From NCBI RefSeq assembly GCF_019670005.1, contig NZ_AP019783.1:4056150-4120149 (forward strand): a stretch of 64,000 bases of DNA, in the 5' to 3' direction. The position numbers and the translations under genes were made by a program. This stretch comes from Methylomagnum ishizawai. Lineage in GTDB: Bacteria > Pseudomonadota > Gammaproteobacteria > Methylococcales > Methylococcaceae. The notes beneath the pieces are model-generated. The model ran no database searches, was not told the DNA's origin, and was given only the letters and a program-made list of their open reading frames with translations. Each line of letters opens with the position of its first letter. Positions within the stretch are counted from its first letter, which is position 1. Below, in pieces: positions 45,105 through 58,097 of this stretch.

Positions 45105-45833
45105 CTATGGCGCGGCGGGAGCGCCCTGATGGCGGACATCCATGCCCCGGACCTGGAAAATCACGTATTCCGCAAGGTTCGCGGCATGGGCGCCGATGCG
45201 CTCCAAGGCTTTGATGATGAGGATGACGCTGATGGCGAAACCAATATTGCGGGCATCCTCCATGACATAGGTCATCAAACGGCGCAACCCGGCCTCGAAT
45301 TCGTCCTCGAGCCTGTCCTGCTGGGCGATGACCTCGGTCGCCAAATCCTCGTCCAACAGATCGAACGCCCTCAGCGCATCCTCCACCACCTCCACCACGA
45401 AATCGCCCATGAGATGCACATCCCGGAGCAACGGCCCGCCCGGTTCGGAACCGTCCTTGCCATAGATTTGCTGGGCGATGCTGGCGATACGCATGGCTTC
45501 GTCGCCGATGCGTTCGAGGTCGGTGACGCTTTTCGACACCGCCATCACCATGCGCAAATCCCCGCCCATCGGACAGCGCCGGGCGATCAAGCCCAGCACC
45601 TCGGCGTCGGCTTCGACCTCCAGATGGTCGATCCGGTCTTCCCTGGGCGCGATGGCCTGGGCCAAGGCCGCATCCTTATTCTTGAGGGCGCGCAGGGCGT
45701 CCTTGAGCTGGGCCAGGGCCAAACCGCCCATCTCCAGCACCTTGAGGTGGATTTGGTTCATTTCGCCGTCGAAGCGGCGCACCGTATGCCCCTCCACCTT
45801 GGGCACCGCCGAGGCTTGTTCCTGTCCGCTCAT
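45105..45833 (-). CDS. phoU: phosphate signalling protein PhoU
   Basis: The protein has 242 residues and two three-helix PhoU repeats. The metal-binding motifs are visible as DLERIGDEAMRIA in repeat one and LERIGAHAANLAEYV in repeat two. PhoU restrains PhoR and the Pst transporter when phosphate is plentiful. It lies 10 bases after pstB, the usual end of the operon. Confidence 0.95.
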   Translation of the reverse strand: MSGQEQASAVPKVEGHTVRRFDGEMNQIHLKVLEMGGLALAQLKDALRALKNKDAALAQAIAPREDRIDHLEVEADAEVLGLIARRCPMGGDLRMVMAVSKSVTDLERIGDEAMRIASIAQQIYGKDGSEPGGPLLRDVHLMGDFVVEVVEDALRAFDLLDEDLATEVIAQQDRLEDEFEAGLRRLMTYVMEDARNIGFAISVILIIKALERIGAHAANLAEYVIFQVRGMDVRHQGAPAAP

Positions 45834-45843
45834 CCGCGCCTCC

Positions 45844-46746
45844 TCAACCGAAACGCCCGGTGATGTAATCTTCCGTCAATTGATGATGGGGATTGGTGAA
45901 GATGCGCGCCGTCTCGCCGACCTCGATCAACCGCCCCATATGGAAATAGGCCGTGCGCTGGGACACCCGCGCCGCCTGCTGCATGGAATGGGTCACGATG
46001 GCGATGGTGAACTGCGACCGGAGTTCGTCGATCAATTGCTCGATCTTGGCGGTAGCGATGGGATCGAGCGCCGAACAAGGTTCGTCCATCAGGATGACTT
46101 CCGGGTTCACGGCGATGGTGCGGGCGATGCACAGCCTTTGCTGCTGGCCACCGGAGAGGCTGGTGCCGGGCTGGTGCAGATAATCCTTGACCTCGTCCCA
46201 CAAGCCGGCGCGGCGCAGGGAAGACTCCACGACTTCTTCAAGCTCCACCTTGGACGCCACCAAACCATGGATGCGCGGCCCATAGGCCACGTTCTCGAAG
46301 ATGCTCTTGGGGAAGGGATTGGGCTTTTGGAACACCATGCCGACTTGCGCCCGCAAAGGCACGACATCGACCGAAGGATCGTAGATATTGCGGCCATCGA
46401 GGGTGATTTCGCCGGAGACGCGGCAGGCCGGGATGGTGTCGTTCATCCGGTTCAAGCAGCGCAGGAAGGTGGATTTGCCGCAGCCCGAAGGGCCGATCAA
46501 GGCGATGACCTCGTTGCGGCCGATGTCCAGGCTGACGCCCGAAATCGCCAGCTTCTCGCCGTAGTGGACCTGGACGCCCCGGCATTCGATGCGCGGATTG
46601 GGCGAGGTGATTTCGCCCACGGTTTCCGTATGTTCACGGTTGAAAGCGACTTCGGAGGGAGTTTTTTCTCTGTTTTTCATTCCTGGCGGCTCTGTTGGAG
46701 ATACCGATTGTGATACCGAGGTTTTGAGATCGAACAAAGCGTTCAT
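45844..46746 (-). CDS. pstB: phosphate ABC transporter ATP-binding protein PstB
   Basis: The protein has 300 residues from the chosen ATG. Walker A is [19 protein letters not shown], the signature [16 protein letters not shown], and Walker [16 protein letters not shown]. About 45 residues of variable N-terminal extension precede the conserved start ([16 protein letters not shown]). Other starts are an ATG at 46806, overlapping the end of pstA, and an ATG at 46680. It is 43 bases from pstA. Confidence 0.95.
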   Translation of the reverse strand: MNALFDLKTSVSQSVSPTEPPGMKNREKTPSEVAFNREHTETVGEITSPNPRIECRGVQVHYGEKLAISGVSLDIGRNEVIALIGPSGCGKSTFLRCLNRMNDTIPACRVSGEITLDGRNIYDPSVDVVPLRAQVGMVFQKPNPFPKSIFENVAYGPRIHGLVASKVELEEVVESSLRRAGLWDEVKDYLHQPGTSLSGGQQQRLCIARTIAVNPEVILMDEPCSALDPIATAKIEQLIDELRSQFTIAIVTHSMQQAARVSQRTAYFHMGRLIEVGETARIFTNPHHQLTEDYITGRFG

Positions 46747-46789
46747 AGCCGTACCGACTTCCGTTCGTTGAGGGGTCCAGACACCGGGA

Positions 46790-48091
46790 TCACCAACGCC
46801 GCTCATAGCGCCGACGCAGATAGACCGCGGCTCCGTTCATCAGGATCAGGAACAGCAACAGCACCAGGATGGCCCCCGAGGTCCGTTCGACGAAGGCGCG
46901 TTCCGGGCTGTCCGCCCACAGGTAGATTTGCACCGGCAGCACCGTCGAAGGTTCGTTGATGCCCTTGGGAATATCGACGATAAAAGCCACCATGCCGATC
47001 ATCAATAGCGGTGCGCTTTCGCCCAGGGCGCGGGCCATGCCGATGATGGCCCCGGTCAGCATCCCCGGCATCGCCAAGGGCAGCACATGGTGGAACACCG
47101 TCTGCATGGCTGAGGCGCCCACGCCCAGGGCGGCTTCCCGCACCGAGGGCGGCACCGACTTCAAGGCCGAGCGCCCGGCGATGATGATGACCGGCAAGGT
47201 CATCAAGGCCAGCACCAAACCGCCGACCAAGGGCGAAGAGCGCGGCAGGCCGAAGAAATTGATGAACACCGCGAGGCCGAGCAAGCCGAACACAATCGAG
47301 GGCACCGCCGCCAGATTGTTGATATTGACCTCGATCAAATCGGTCCACTGGTTCTGTGGGGCGAATTCCTCCAGATAGATCGCCGCCGCCATACCGATGG
47401 GCAGGGACAGCGCCAAAGTCACCAGCAAGGTGAAGGCCGATCCCATCACCGCGCCCCAAATCCCCGCCGCTTCCGGCTCGCGGGAATCGCCCTTGGTGAA
47501 GAAGGTGGTGTTGAAGCGGGTTTCGATACGGTGGTCGGCTTGCAGCTTATCCACCCAAGCCTTTTGGCTTTTCAGCTTCTCGTCGGCTTCGGTAGCACTG
47601 GCATCGAATTGGCCTTTCACCAGCATGTCGATGCTGTCGTCGGCGGGCACCAAGATGCGCTCGGTCTTGCCCAGGAGGCCGGGATTGTCCAGCAGGCGCT
47701 GGCGCACCGCCGTCGAAGCGGAAGAACTCACCATGCCATACAAACTCCGCTTTTGCTTCCGGTCGCTAACCTCCGGGAACAAGGCGCTCAGGCTGGACTT
47801 GAGCAAGGCGTCGTAATCGGCGGTTTCCAGGGTGGCGCGGTCGTGGGTGTTGTCGGGGTCCAGGGTGGCCGGATCGAAAGCCACGTCCAGCGCGATGAAG
47901 GTTTGCCGGAACGCGGTATAGCCATTGCCGATGATGCTGCCGAACAGCACGAACAAAAAGCACAGCCCGATGACGATGGAAACCAGCCCATAGGCCCGGA
48001 AACGCTGCTCCGCCCGCCGCCGCCGGGCCATGCTGGCCATGACCATATCGACGGTGCGGTTGCGCGGCTGCGAAGGTACGGGGTTATTCAT
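46790..48091 (-). CDS. pstA: phosphate ABC transporter permease PstA, enlarged
   Basis: The protein has 433 residues, against about 296 in E. coli. After the first helix (about 44-65) there is a soluble insertion of some 140 residues (about 66-205), with acidic and coiled-coil character, before the conserved permease core. That core contains [13 protein letters not shown] and [15 protein letters not shown], then [21 protein letters not shown], the EAA-type loop. The insertion is presumably periplasmic. The ATG at 48091 overlaps pstC by 8 bases. Confidence 0.93.
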   Translation of the reverse strand: MNNPVPSQPRNRTVDMVMASMARRRRAEQRFRAYGLVSIVIGLCFLFVLFGSIIGNGYTAFRQTFIALDVAFDPATLDPDNTHDRATLETADYDALLKSSLSALFPEVSDRKQKRSLYGMVSSSASTAVRQRLLDNPGLLGKTERILVPADDSIDMLVKGQFDASATEADEKLKSQKAWVDKLQADHRIETRFNTTFFTKGDSREPEAAGIWGAVMGSAFTLLVTLALSLPIGMAAAIYLEEFAPQNQWTDLIEVNINNLAAVPSIVFGLLGLAVFINFFGLPRSSPLVGGLVLALMTLPVIIIAGRSALKSVPPSVREAALGVGASAMQTVFHHVLPLAMPGMLTGAIIGMARALGESAPLLMIGMVAFIVDIPKGINEPSTVLPVQIYLWADSPERAFVERTSGAILVLLLFLILMNGAAVYLRRRYERRW

Positions 48092-49463
48092 ATTGCTCAC
48101 GATATTTCCTGACCACATGCAAGGCGACGATATTAAGCACCAGGGTCAGCAGGAACAACACCAACCCCAGGGCGAAGGCCGCGAGGGTCTTGGGGCTGTC
48201 GAATTCCTGGTCGCCCACCAACAGGGTCACGATTTGGGTGGTGACGGTGGTCACCGCTTCGAGGGGATTGGCGGTGAGGTTGGCGGTCAAACCGGCCGCC
48301 ATCACCACGATCATGGTTTCGCCGATGGCGCGGGACACCGCCAGCAACACCCCGCCGACGATGCCGGGCAAGGCAGCCGGCATGACCACCTGGCGGATGG
48401 TTTCGGCCTGGGTCGCCCCCAGGGCGTAGGCACCGTCCCTCAGCGACTGAGGCACGGCGTTGATGAAATCGTCCGACAGCGAGGATACGAAGGGGATGAT
48501 CATGATGCCCATGACGAAACCCGCCGCCAGGGCGCTTTCGGAAGAAACCACCAATCCCAGATGGGTGCCGAGGTCGCGCACGAACGGGGCCACCACCAAG
48601 GCCGCGAAGAAGCCATAGACCACGGTGGGGATGCCGGCCAGGATTTCCAGCAAGGGCTTGGCGATGGCGCGGAATTGGGAACTGGCGTATTCGGAAAGGT
48701 AAATGGCGGACAACAAGCCGATGGGCACGGCCACCACCATGGCGATGAAGGAAATCAGCAAGGTGCCGGTAATCAAGGGCACCGCGCCGAACGCCCCGGA
48801 AGAACCCACTTGATCGGCCCGGATCGCCATCTGCGGACTCCATTTGAGCCCGAACAGGAATTCGGTGATCGGGACTTTCTGGAAGAAGCGGATCGACTCG
48901 AACAACACCGACAACACGATGCCGATGGTGGTGAAGATCGCCAGCACGGAGCAACCGATCAAGAACACCCGCAAAACCCGTTCGACCTGGTTGCGGGCGC
49001 GATACCCGCAGGCGATGCGTTGGTGGGCGAAAGCCGCCCCGGCCAGGGCCATGCATATCCCGAGCGCGCTCAGGAGGACGTTGCTGAAGGCGTAATAACG
49101 CAGGTAACGCTCCGCCGCCGTGCGGATGGCCGGATCGGTGCCCGCCGCCGCCGCATGGCCCGCCACGTTGCGGATATCGTTGACCAAGAGGCCGAGCCGG
49201 TCGGGGTCCGCCGAGCGCATGGATTCGGGCAGGCCGGCCACCACGAGATCGGTGACCAATTTGCCCTCGAAGCACAGCCAGAAGAACAACAGCAGCAAGG
49301 TCGGGATGCCGCACCACAAGGCCGTGTAATAGCCGTAATAGCTGGGCAGCGAGTGCAGGTTCCGCACGCTGCCGCCGGCCACCGCCAAGGAACGCTTGCG
49401 CCCGAGGTGGAAAGCCACCGCGCTCAACAGCAGCAACAGCACAAGAAAGGTCGATTTCTCCAT
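48084..49463 (-). CDS. pstC: phosphate ABC transporter permease PstC, enlarged
   Basis: The protein has 459 residues, against about 319 in E. coli. The extra 130 residues are N-terminal: two added helices (about 5-17 and 47-65) and a soluble loop. The core has LLSAIYLSEYASSQFR, IPTVVYGFFAALVVAP and GATQAETIRQVVMPAALPG. The long PstC-long PstA combination is known in other proteobacteria. First gene of the operon, directly behind a Pho box. No pstS gene is near; the binding protein must be encoded elsewhere. Confidence 0.94.
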   Translation of the reverse strand: MEKSTFLVLLLLLSAVAFHLGRKRSLAVAGGSVRNLHSLPSYYGYYTALWCGIPTLLLLFFWLCFEGKLVTDLVVAGLPESMRSADPDRLGLLVNDIRNVAGHAAAAGTDPAIRTAAERYLRYYAFSNVLLSALGICMALAGAAFAHQRIACGYRARNQVERVLRVFLIGCSVLAIFTTIGIVLSVLFESIRFFQKVPITEFLFGLKWSPQMAIRADQVGSSGAFGAVPLITGTLLISFIAMVVAVPIGLLSAIYLSEYASSQFRAIAKPLLEILAGIPTVVYGFFAALVVAPFVRDLGTHLGLVVSSESALAAGFVMGIMIIPFVSSLSDDFINAVPQSLRDGAYALGATQAETIRQVVMPAALPGIVGGVLLAVSRAIGETMIVVMAAGLTANLTANPLEAVTTVTTQIVTLLVGDQEFDSPKTLAAFALGLVLFLLTLVLNIVALHVVRKYREQYE

Positions 49464-49587
49464 CCGGTTCGGATTCCTCTTGGATCGTGCGGCCCAGGGG
49501 CCGCGCTTCGTTAAGCTTGCGGGTCGATATGCTCCGCCAAAACTGGCGGGCGGGAACGCTGTGGTTCTTGCGAGCGCAAAATGTTGC

Positions 49588-49621
49588 TTGATAGCAGGCG
49601 ATTATTACATCGATATGACAA
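49588..49621 (-). promoter_or_regulatory. Pho box and -10 of the pst operon
   Basis: On the minus strand TTGTCATATCGATGTAAT (49621-49604) matches the PhoB consensus of two CTGTCAT-like repeats at about 13 of 18 positions. A -10-like TATCAA (49593-49588) follows after 10 bases, the spacing found at PhoB-dependent promoters that lack a -35. It lies about 125-160 bases before pstC, the first gene of the operon. Confidence 0.65.
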
Positions 49622-49689
49622 GGGCCACCCCGTCCGGTGGTACACCTCCCCACCCCCGGCCTTTTTACCAAAGCTTGATGACAAGGCCA

Positions 49690-50646
49690 CTACAACCACA
49701 AAGCCAGGGATTTCGCCAATTTTACCCGCTCGGGAATGGATTCGGGGATGCGCGGCAGGGCTTCGAGTTTGCGCAGGCGCGGCAACAGGCCCAGTTTGTT
49801 GGCCAGTTGTATGCTCAAACCGGGACGGGCGTTGATTTCCAGCATCATCGGGCCGAGGCTTTCGTCCAGGACGATATCGACCCCGATGAAACCCAGCCCG
49901 GCCAAATCATGGCAACGCGCCGTCAAGGACAGAATATCGTCCCAATAGGGAATCTGGAGGCCGGCCAGGCAACCGCCGGTATCGGGATGATGCTCCACCG
50001 GGCTTTCGTGCCAAACGCCGGAGAAGGTGCAGCCCGTGGCGAGGTCGATCCCCACCCCGATGGCCCCCTGGTGCAGATTGGCCTTGCCGTCCGACAACCG
50101 GGTCGGCAGGCGGATCATCGCCAGCACCGGCACGCCCCGGAACACCAGGGTACGGATATCCGGCACGCCCTGGAAACTCACATGTTCGAAGATGGGGTCG
50201 AATTTCACCCGGTATTCGATCAGGGCCGAATCCGGCAAGCCGCCCAGGCTGTACATGCCGCTGAGGATATTGGCGATGTGGTGGCCCAGTTCCTCGTCGC
50301 CGGCCAGGGAGCCGTCGGCCTTGCGATAGCGCCCGCCATGGCGTCCGGCCACGATCATGATGCCCTCGCCGCCGCTGCCATGGGCGGGCTTGACCACGAA
50401 ATCCTCGTAGGGCCCCAACAACTCGCCCAGGCGCTCGATCTCATGCACGATCTCGATGGCGGCATAGAGTTCCGGCACCGGAATCCCCGCCGCCATCGCC
50501 AGGGTTTTGGTGCGGCGCTTGTCGTCGACCAGGGGATAATTGCGGCGCGGGTTATAGGGCAGGATGAAATCGGCGTTGCGCTCGTTCAAGCCCATGATGC
50601 CCAAGGCCCGCAGTCGCTGCCAAGGCCATTGGAATCGCCGCGCCAC
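49690..50646 (-). CDS. ATP-grasp protein, alpha-L-glutamate ligase-like
   Basis: The protein has 318 residues. The ATP-grasp fold is shown by DDKRRTKTLAMAAGIPVPEL, VVKPAHGSGGEGIMIV and the metal-binding end MMLEINARPGLSIQLAN. It resembles RimK-like ligases that add amino acids, often glutamate, to a protein or peptide, but the substrate is unknown. The start is a GTG 3 bases after the 7TM gene; an internal ATG (MGLNERNADF) is possible. The three-gene set protease, 7TM transglutaminase-like protein and ATP-grasp ligase is conserved as a unit in many gammaproteobacteria. Confidence 0.85.
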   Translation of the reverse strand: MARRFQWPWQRLRALGIMGLNERNADFILPYNPRRNYPLVDDKRRTKTLAMAAGIPVPELYAAIEIVHEIERLGELLGPYEDFVVKPAHGSGGEGIMIVAGRHGGRYRKADGSLAGDEELGHHIANILSGMYSLGGLPDSALIEYRVKFDPIFEHVSFQGVPDIRTLVFRGVPVLAMIRLPTRLSDGKANLHQGAIGVGIDLATGCTFSGVWHESPVEHHPDTGGCLAGLQIPYWDDILSLTARCHDLAGLGFIGVDIVLDESLGPMMLEINARPGLSIQLANKLGLLPRLRKLEALPRIPESIPERVKLAKSLALWL

Positions 50647-50649
50647 GGC

Positions 50650-52194
50650 CTAGCCCCGCAGCGCGGCCCGGAACCGCCACAACTCGGTCAGGCGGTAGCC
50701 GGTATAGCGCCCCAGCAGCAAGGTCAGGGCCAGCACCACCAGCAGCAACTCGGGGAACACGAACACCAGATGGCCCAGGAACCGGCTGCTCATGCTGAGA
50801 TAACCCAGCGAGGCCACGAACAGGCTGCCGAAGCCTTGCTTGAGCGCCTCCGCCGGTCCCAGTTCCTCCCAGACCAAGGACATGCGCTCGATGGTCATCG
50901 CCAGGATCACCATGGGGAACAAGGCCACCGACAAGCCCTTGTCGAAGCCGAGCTTATGGCTGACCAAGCTCACCGCCATCATCAACAGGATGACGATGAT
51001 CAGCACCGAGGCCAGCCGCGGTACCAGCAAGAGCTTGAGGTATTCCAGATAGAAGCGGATCACCAACCCCAGCCCCACCAGCACGCAGAACAGGATCAAG
51101 CCCCAAAGCAATTCGGTCTCGCGGAACGCCAGGGCGATCAGGATGGGCATGAAGGTGCCGAAGGTCTTGAGGCCGATCACATTGCGCAGGAACACGATCA
51201 GGAACGCCCCCACCGGCACCATCAGCAGCACGCGATAGACGTTCTGCGTCCCCACCGGCAGGCTGAACATCGAATATTCCATCAGGCGCGACCCCATTTG
51301 CCGGGCGCGTTGCTCGGCGACCAGGGTGCGGTCCTGGGTGCGCTCGGTGACGGAGAATTCGACCTTGCCGTATTTGCCGCCGACGATATCCAGCACCGGC
51401 CCCGCGCCGATATGCCAGATCAAGGCGTCCTTGGGGAAACCGCTTTCCGCCGTCTGCGGATTGAAGGACCGCCATTGGCTGCCATCGTAGACCTCCAGCC
51501 AGGGCGTCAGCGCACCGTGGCTGATGCCATCGCGCAGCAGCAGGAGATGGACCGTCCGCGCCGGGATGTTGGCCAAGGCCAGGAGGTTCGCCAAGCGCCG
51601 CGCCCAATCCTCCGGCGATTGGATATCCTGCCGGAGCAAGGCGACATTGGGATCGGTGCCCGGCGTGTTGAGCCGCGACAGCAACTCGCCCGCGAACGAG
51701 GCCGAATCCGCCGATTTGCTGCGCACCTCCTCCATCAAGCCCAGCGCCGCCGAGCGGATCAATTCCGGGAATTGCGGATCGCGGGCACCGGCGGTGGCGA
51801 CCGGCAGCGTGGCCGCCGCGTCCACCATGGGCGGGGCGGTGGGATCGCGGGCCAGGTGGATGCGGTAATACAGCACCTGATAGCCCTTGCTCTTGCGTAC
51901 CGCCCATTGCGCCTGCCGGTTCTGGCCGTCGTCCCCGGTGCCGAGTCCGTAATTGCTGGACACGAAATTCTCGTCCACCACCGTATAGCCCTGGGGCTGG
52001 CGCGGGATGGAGAACTGGACCTTGATCGGGGTATCGTGGCGGGCCTTGAATTCGATGCGGGCCTCCACGGTCCATACCTCGGCCTTTTCGGTGGGCAGCA
52101 AGGGCAGGCCCAACCGGGTCACTTTGTACCAACACAGGCAAAGCCCGATGCCCACCAAGACCAAGGCGAGGATTTTGACGTGCAGGTTCCGCAA
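50650..52194 (-). CDS. 7TM protein with inactive transglutaminase-like domain
   Basis: The protein has 514 residues. One N-terminal helix (about 6-24) is followed by a large periplasmic part (about 30-310) containing a transglutaminase-like region (PARTVHLLLLRDG, TPWLEVYDGSQWRSFNP). The usual catalytic Cys-His-Asp triad is not apparent. Six to seven further helices fill residues 315-500, with NVIGLKTFGTFMPILIALAF typical of the 7TM partner domain. It is a membrane component of the protease/ATP-grasp unit and may sense or bind envelope material. It lies 29 bases after the protease gene. Confidence 0.85.
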   Translation of the reverse strand: MRNLHVKILALVLVGIGLCLCWYKVTRLGLPLLPTEKAEVWTVEARIEFKARHDTPIKVQFSIPRQPQGYTVVDENFVSSNYGLGTGDDGQNRQAQWAVRKSKGYQVLYYRIHLARDPTAPPMVDAAATLPVATAGARDPQFPELIRSAALGLMEEVRSKSADSASFAGELLSRLNTPGTDPNVALLRQDIQSPEDWARRLANLLALANIPARTVHLLLLRDGISHGALTPWLEVYDGSQWRSFNPQTAESGFPKDALIWHIGAGPVLDIVGGKYGKVEFSVTERTQDRTLVAEQRARQMGSRLMEYSMFSLPVGTQNVYRVLLMVPVGAFLIVFLRNVIGLKTFGTFMPILIALAFRETELLWGLILFCVLVGLGLVIRFYLEYLKLLLVPRLASVLIIVILLMMAVSLVSHKLGFDKGLSVALFPMVILAMTIERMSLVWEELGPAEALKQGFGSLFVASLGYLSMSSRFLGHLVFVFPELLLVVLALTLLLGRYTGYRLTELWRFRAALRG

Positions 52195-52223
52195 GCTGGT
52201 TCCGCCCTAGGGTTGGAGGATGG

Positions 52224-52805
52224 CTATTCTTCCTTCTTGCGCTCGGGGGACATCGGCACGGGCGCCGCCCCCCGGCAAGGATCGGTGTCGGCCTTGTAGA
52301 GGAAGGTCGCGGAGGCATCGACCCAGGCCACATCTTGCAGGAAACTCCGGCCCAACAACAGCGGATAGTTGAAATTGCTACGGTCGTCCAGGGTGAATTC
52401 GGTCTCGTATTCCCTGCCGTTCTTGCACAGCGCGAGCTTGATGACCTCGCGCTTGTCGGAATGCCCGCCGTGGGTCTTGACATAGGCCATCCGCACCAGG
52501 GGCCGCTCGACCACCAGGGGCTTGCTATCGTCCACGCCCTCCAGGGTGAACCTGACCCATTCCTGCCCGCCGTCCTTGTTGAAATGCTCGATGGCGTCGG
52601 CATGGAGCGAGGAAGTCTTGGCCCCGGTGTCCAGCTTGGCCGTGACCCGGAGGTTCCATGGCCTCAGGAACACCGATTCCAGCCAGCCCATGACCAGCTT
52701 CTCACGCACCGGCGGACCGGCCAGGGCGGACACGGGGATCGCGCACAGCGCGGCGACGAGGCCGGCCTGTAGGGATAGGACCAGACGATGCACGGGAGCC
52801 TCCAT
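52224..52805 (-). CDS. retropepsin-like aspartic protease, exported
   Basis: The protein has 193 residues. A signal peptide (about 1-29, ending VSALAG) is followed by the aspartic protease motif KLDTGAKTSSLHA with D59, and by YPLLLGRSFLQDVAWVD near the C-terminus, a single-domain retropepsin pattern that must dimerise. This family (COG4067) is often mislabelled as an ATP-dependent zinc protease. First gene of the unit with the 7TM protein and the ATP-grasp ligase. The start at 52805 is chosen for the signal peptide. Confidence 0.86.
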   Translation of the reverse strand: MEAPVHRLVLSLQAGLVAALCAIPVSALAGPPVREKLVMGWLESVFLRPWNLRVTAKLDTGAKTSSLHADAIEHFNKDGGQEWVRFTLEGVDDSKPLVVERPLVRMAYVKTHGGHSDKREVIKLALCKNGREYETEFTLDDRSNFNYPLLLGRSFLQDVAWVDASATFLYKADTDPCRGAAPVPMSPERKKEE

Positions 52806-52983
52806 GGGCGTGCCGGGATGGTGAGGTGGATGGGGTGCCCGTCCTGGGTACGGGCGGTGCCTGGGGCGCGGCCCCCGCACAGCGCGGAATATCGGGCGGG
52901 TTGTATGATTGGGATGGCAGCGGGCACCTGGGGCTATCCCGACAGGTGCCCGGATGGGCATGGGCTTATCAGGCCGGGGCCGG

Positions 52984-53601
52984 TCAGTTGTCGCGGGGAA
53001 TGATGAGACCTTTCTTCTGGCTGGCGTAATAGGCGGCGACTTCCTTCATATCCTCGTCGGACAACATGGCGGCGAAACCGGCCATCATGGGATTGCTGCG
53101 CTTGCCCGATTTGTAATCCTGCAAGGCCTTGACGATATAGCTTTCGTATTGGCCGGCCAGGCGCGGGAACATCGGATTGTCGTTGTTGCCATCCTCGCCA
53201 TGGCAGCCGCCGCAAGCCGCCGCCTTTTCCTTGCCCGCCGCCGCGTTGCCGGTGACCGGCAGGGTCACGTTCAGCCCCTTGAACTTGGAGACGAAGGCCG
53301 CGATGTCCTGCATATCCTGCTCGCTCATGCTGGCCGCGTTACCCAACATGCTGGAATGCTTGCGCTCGCCCTTCTGGTAGGCCTCCAGCGCGGCGACCAC
53401 ATAATCGGCGTGCTGCCCGCCCAACCGCGGCACATGGTAGGTCGGATAGGCATTGGTGGAGCTTTCCACGCCATGGCAACCCTCGCAGGTATAGTATTTC
53501 TTCTTCCCCGCTTCGGGATCGCCCGCCGCCTGGGACACGGACAGGATCGAGGATCCAAACAAGCCCGCGACCAGCAGGCTCCATAAGACTTTTTTCTTCA
53601 T
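52984..53601 (-). CDS. dihaem cytochrome c4
   Basis: The protein has 205 residues. The signal peptide ends at about residue 26 (SVSQAAG). The two haem-binding motifs are CEGCH (39-43) and CGGCH (130-134), and the axial methionines are probably in SSMLGN and NPMMAGF. The protein passes electrons to terminal oxidases in the periplasm. A GGAG site precedes the ATG. It lies downstream of rpoC but behind a terminator, so it has its own promoter, which was not identified. Confidence 0.93.
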   Translation of the reverse strand: MKKKVLWSLLVAGLFGSSILSVSQAAGDPEAGKKKYYTCEGCHGVESSTNAYPTYHVPRLGGQHADYVVAALEAYQKGERKHSSMLGNAASMSEQDMQDIAAFVSKFKGLNVTLPVTGNAAAGKEKAAACGGCHGEDGNNDNPMFPRLAGQYESYIVKALQDYKSGKRSNPMMAGFAAMLSDEDMKEVAAYYASQKKGLIIPRDN

Positions 53602-53677
53602 TCTGCGTGCTCCAAGAAGCTAGTAAGCTTTGAATCTGGCGACATCCGCGCAGGCTGGTGTCCAACCCGGACACAGC

Positions 53678-53699
53678 AAAAACCCGGCGGGAACCGGGT
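53678..53699 (-). terminator. terminator behind rpoC
   Basis: A 6-bp stem ACCCGG/CCGGGT (53682-53687 with 53694-53699) is followed on the minus strand by a run of T (53682-53678). It is 126 bases past the rpoC stop. A stronger but T-less stem GGCCGGGA/TCCCGGCC (53786-53793, 53806-53813) sits directly after the stop. Confidence 0.5.
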
Positions 53700-53824
53700 G
53701 TCTGGTGCGGGATGCGCGGGGAATCAGGGAAGCGCATATATTAACGGCTGGACCGGATTTGACAATCCAAAATTCCCTTACCCAAGGCCGGGAAAATAGT
53801 GTGTCTCCCGGCCCTGGCACCCCG

Positions 53825-58039
<4,215 letters not shown>

Positions 58040-58097
58040 GGACACTCTCCCAATCTGGATCGCGTCCCGCCCAGGAAGGCGGGACGCGGCTTACGAT

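Noticed and set aside
49396-52299. A 967-codon open frame on the plus strand
   Set aside because: It is antisense to the ATP-grasp and 7TM genes and starts within pstC. The translation is low-complexity in His, Gln and Arg.
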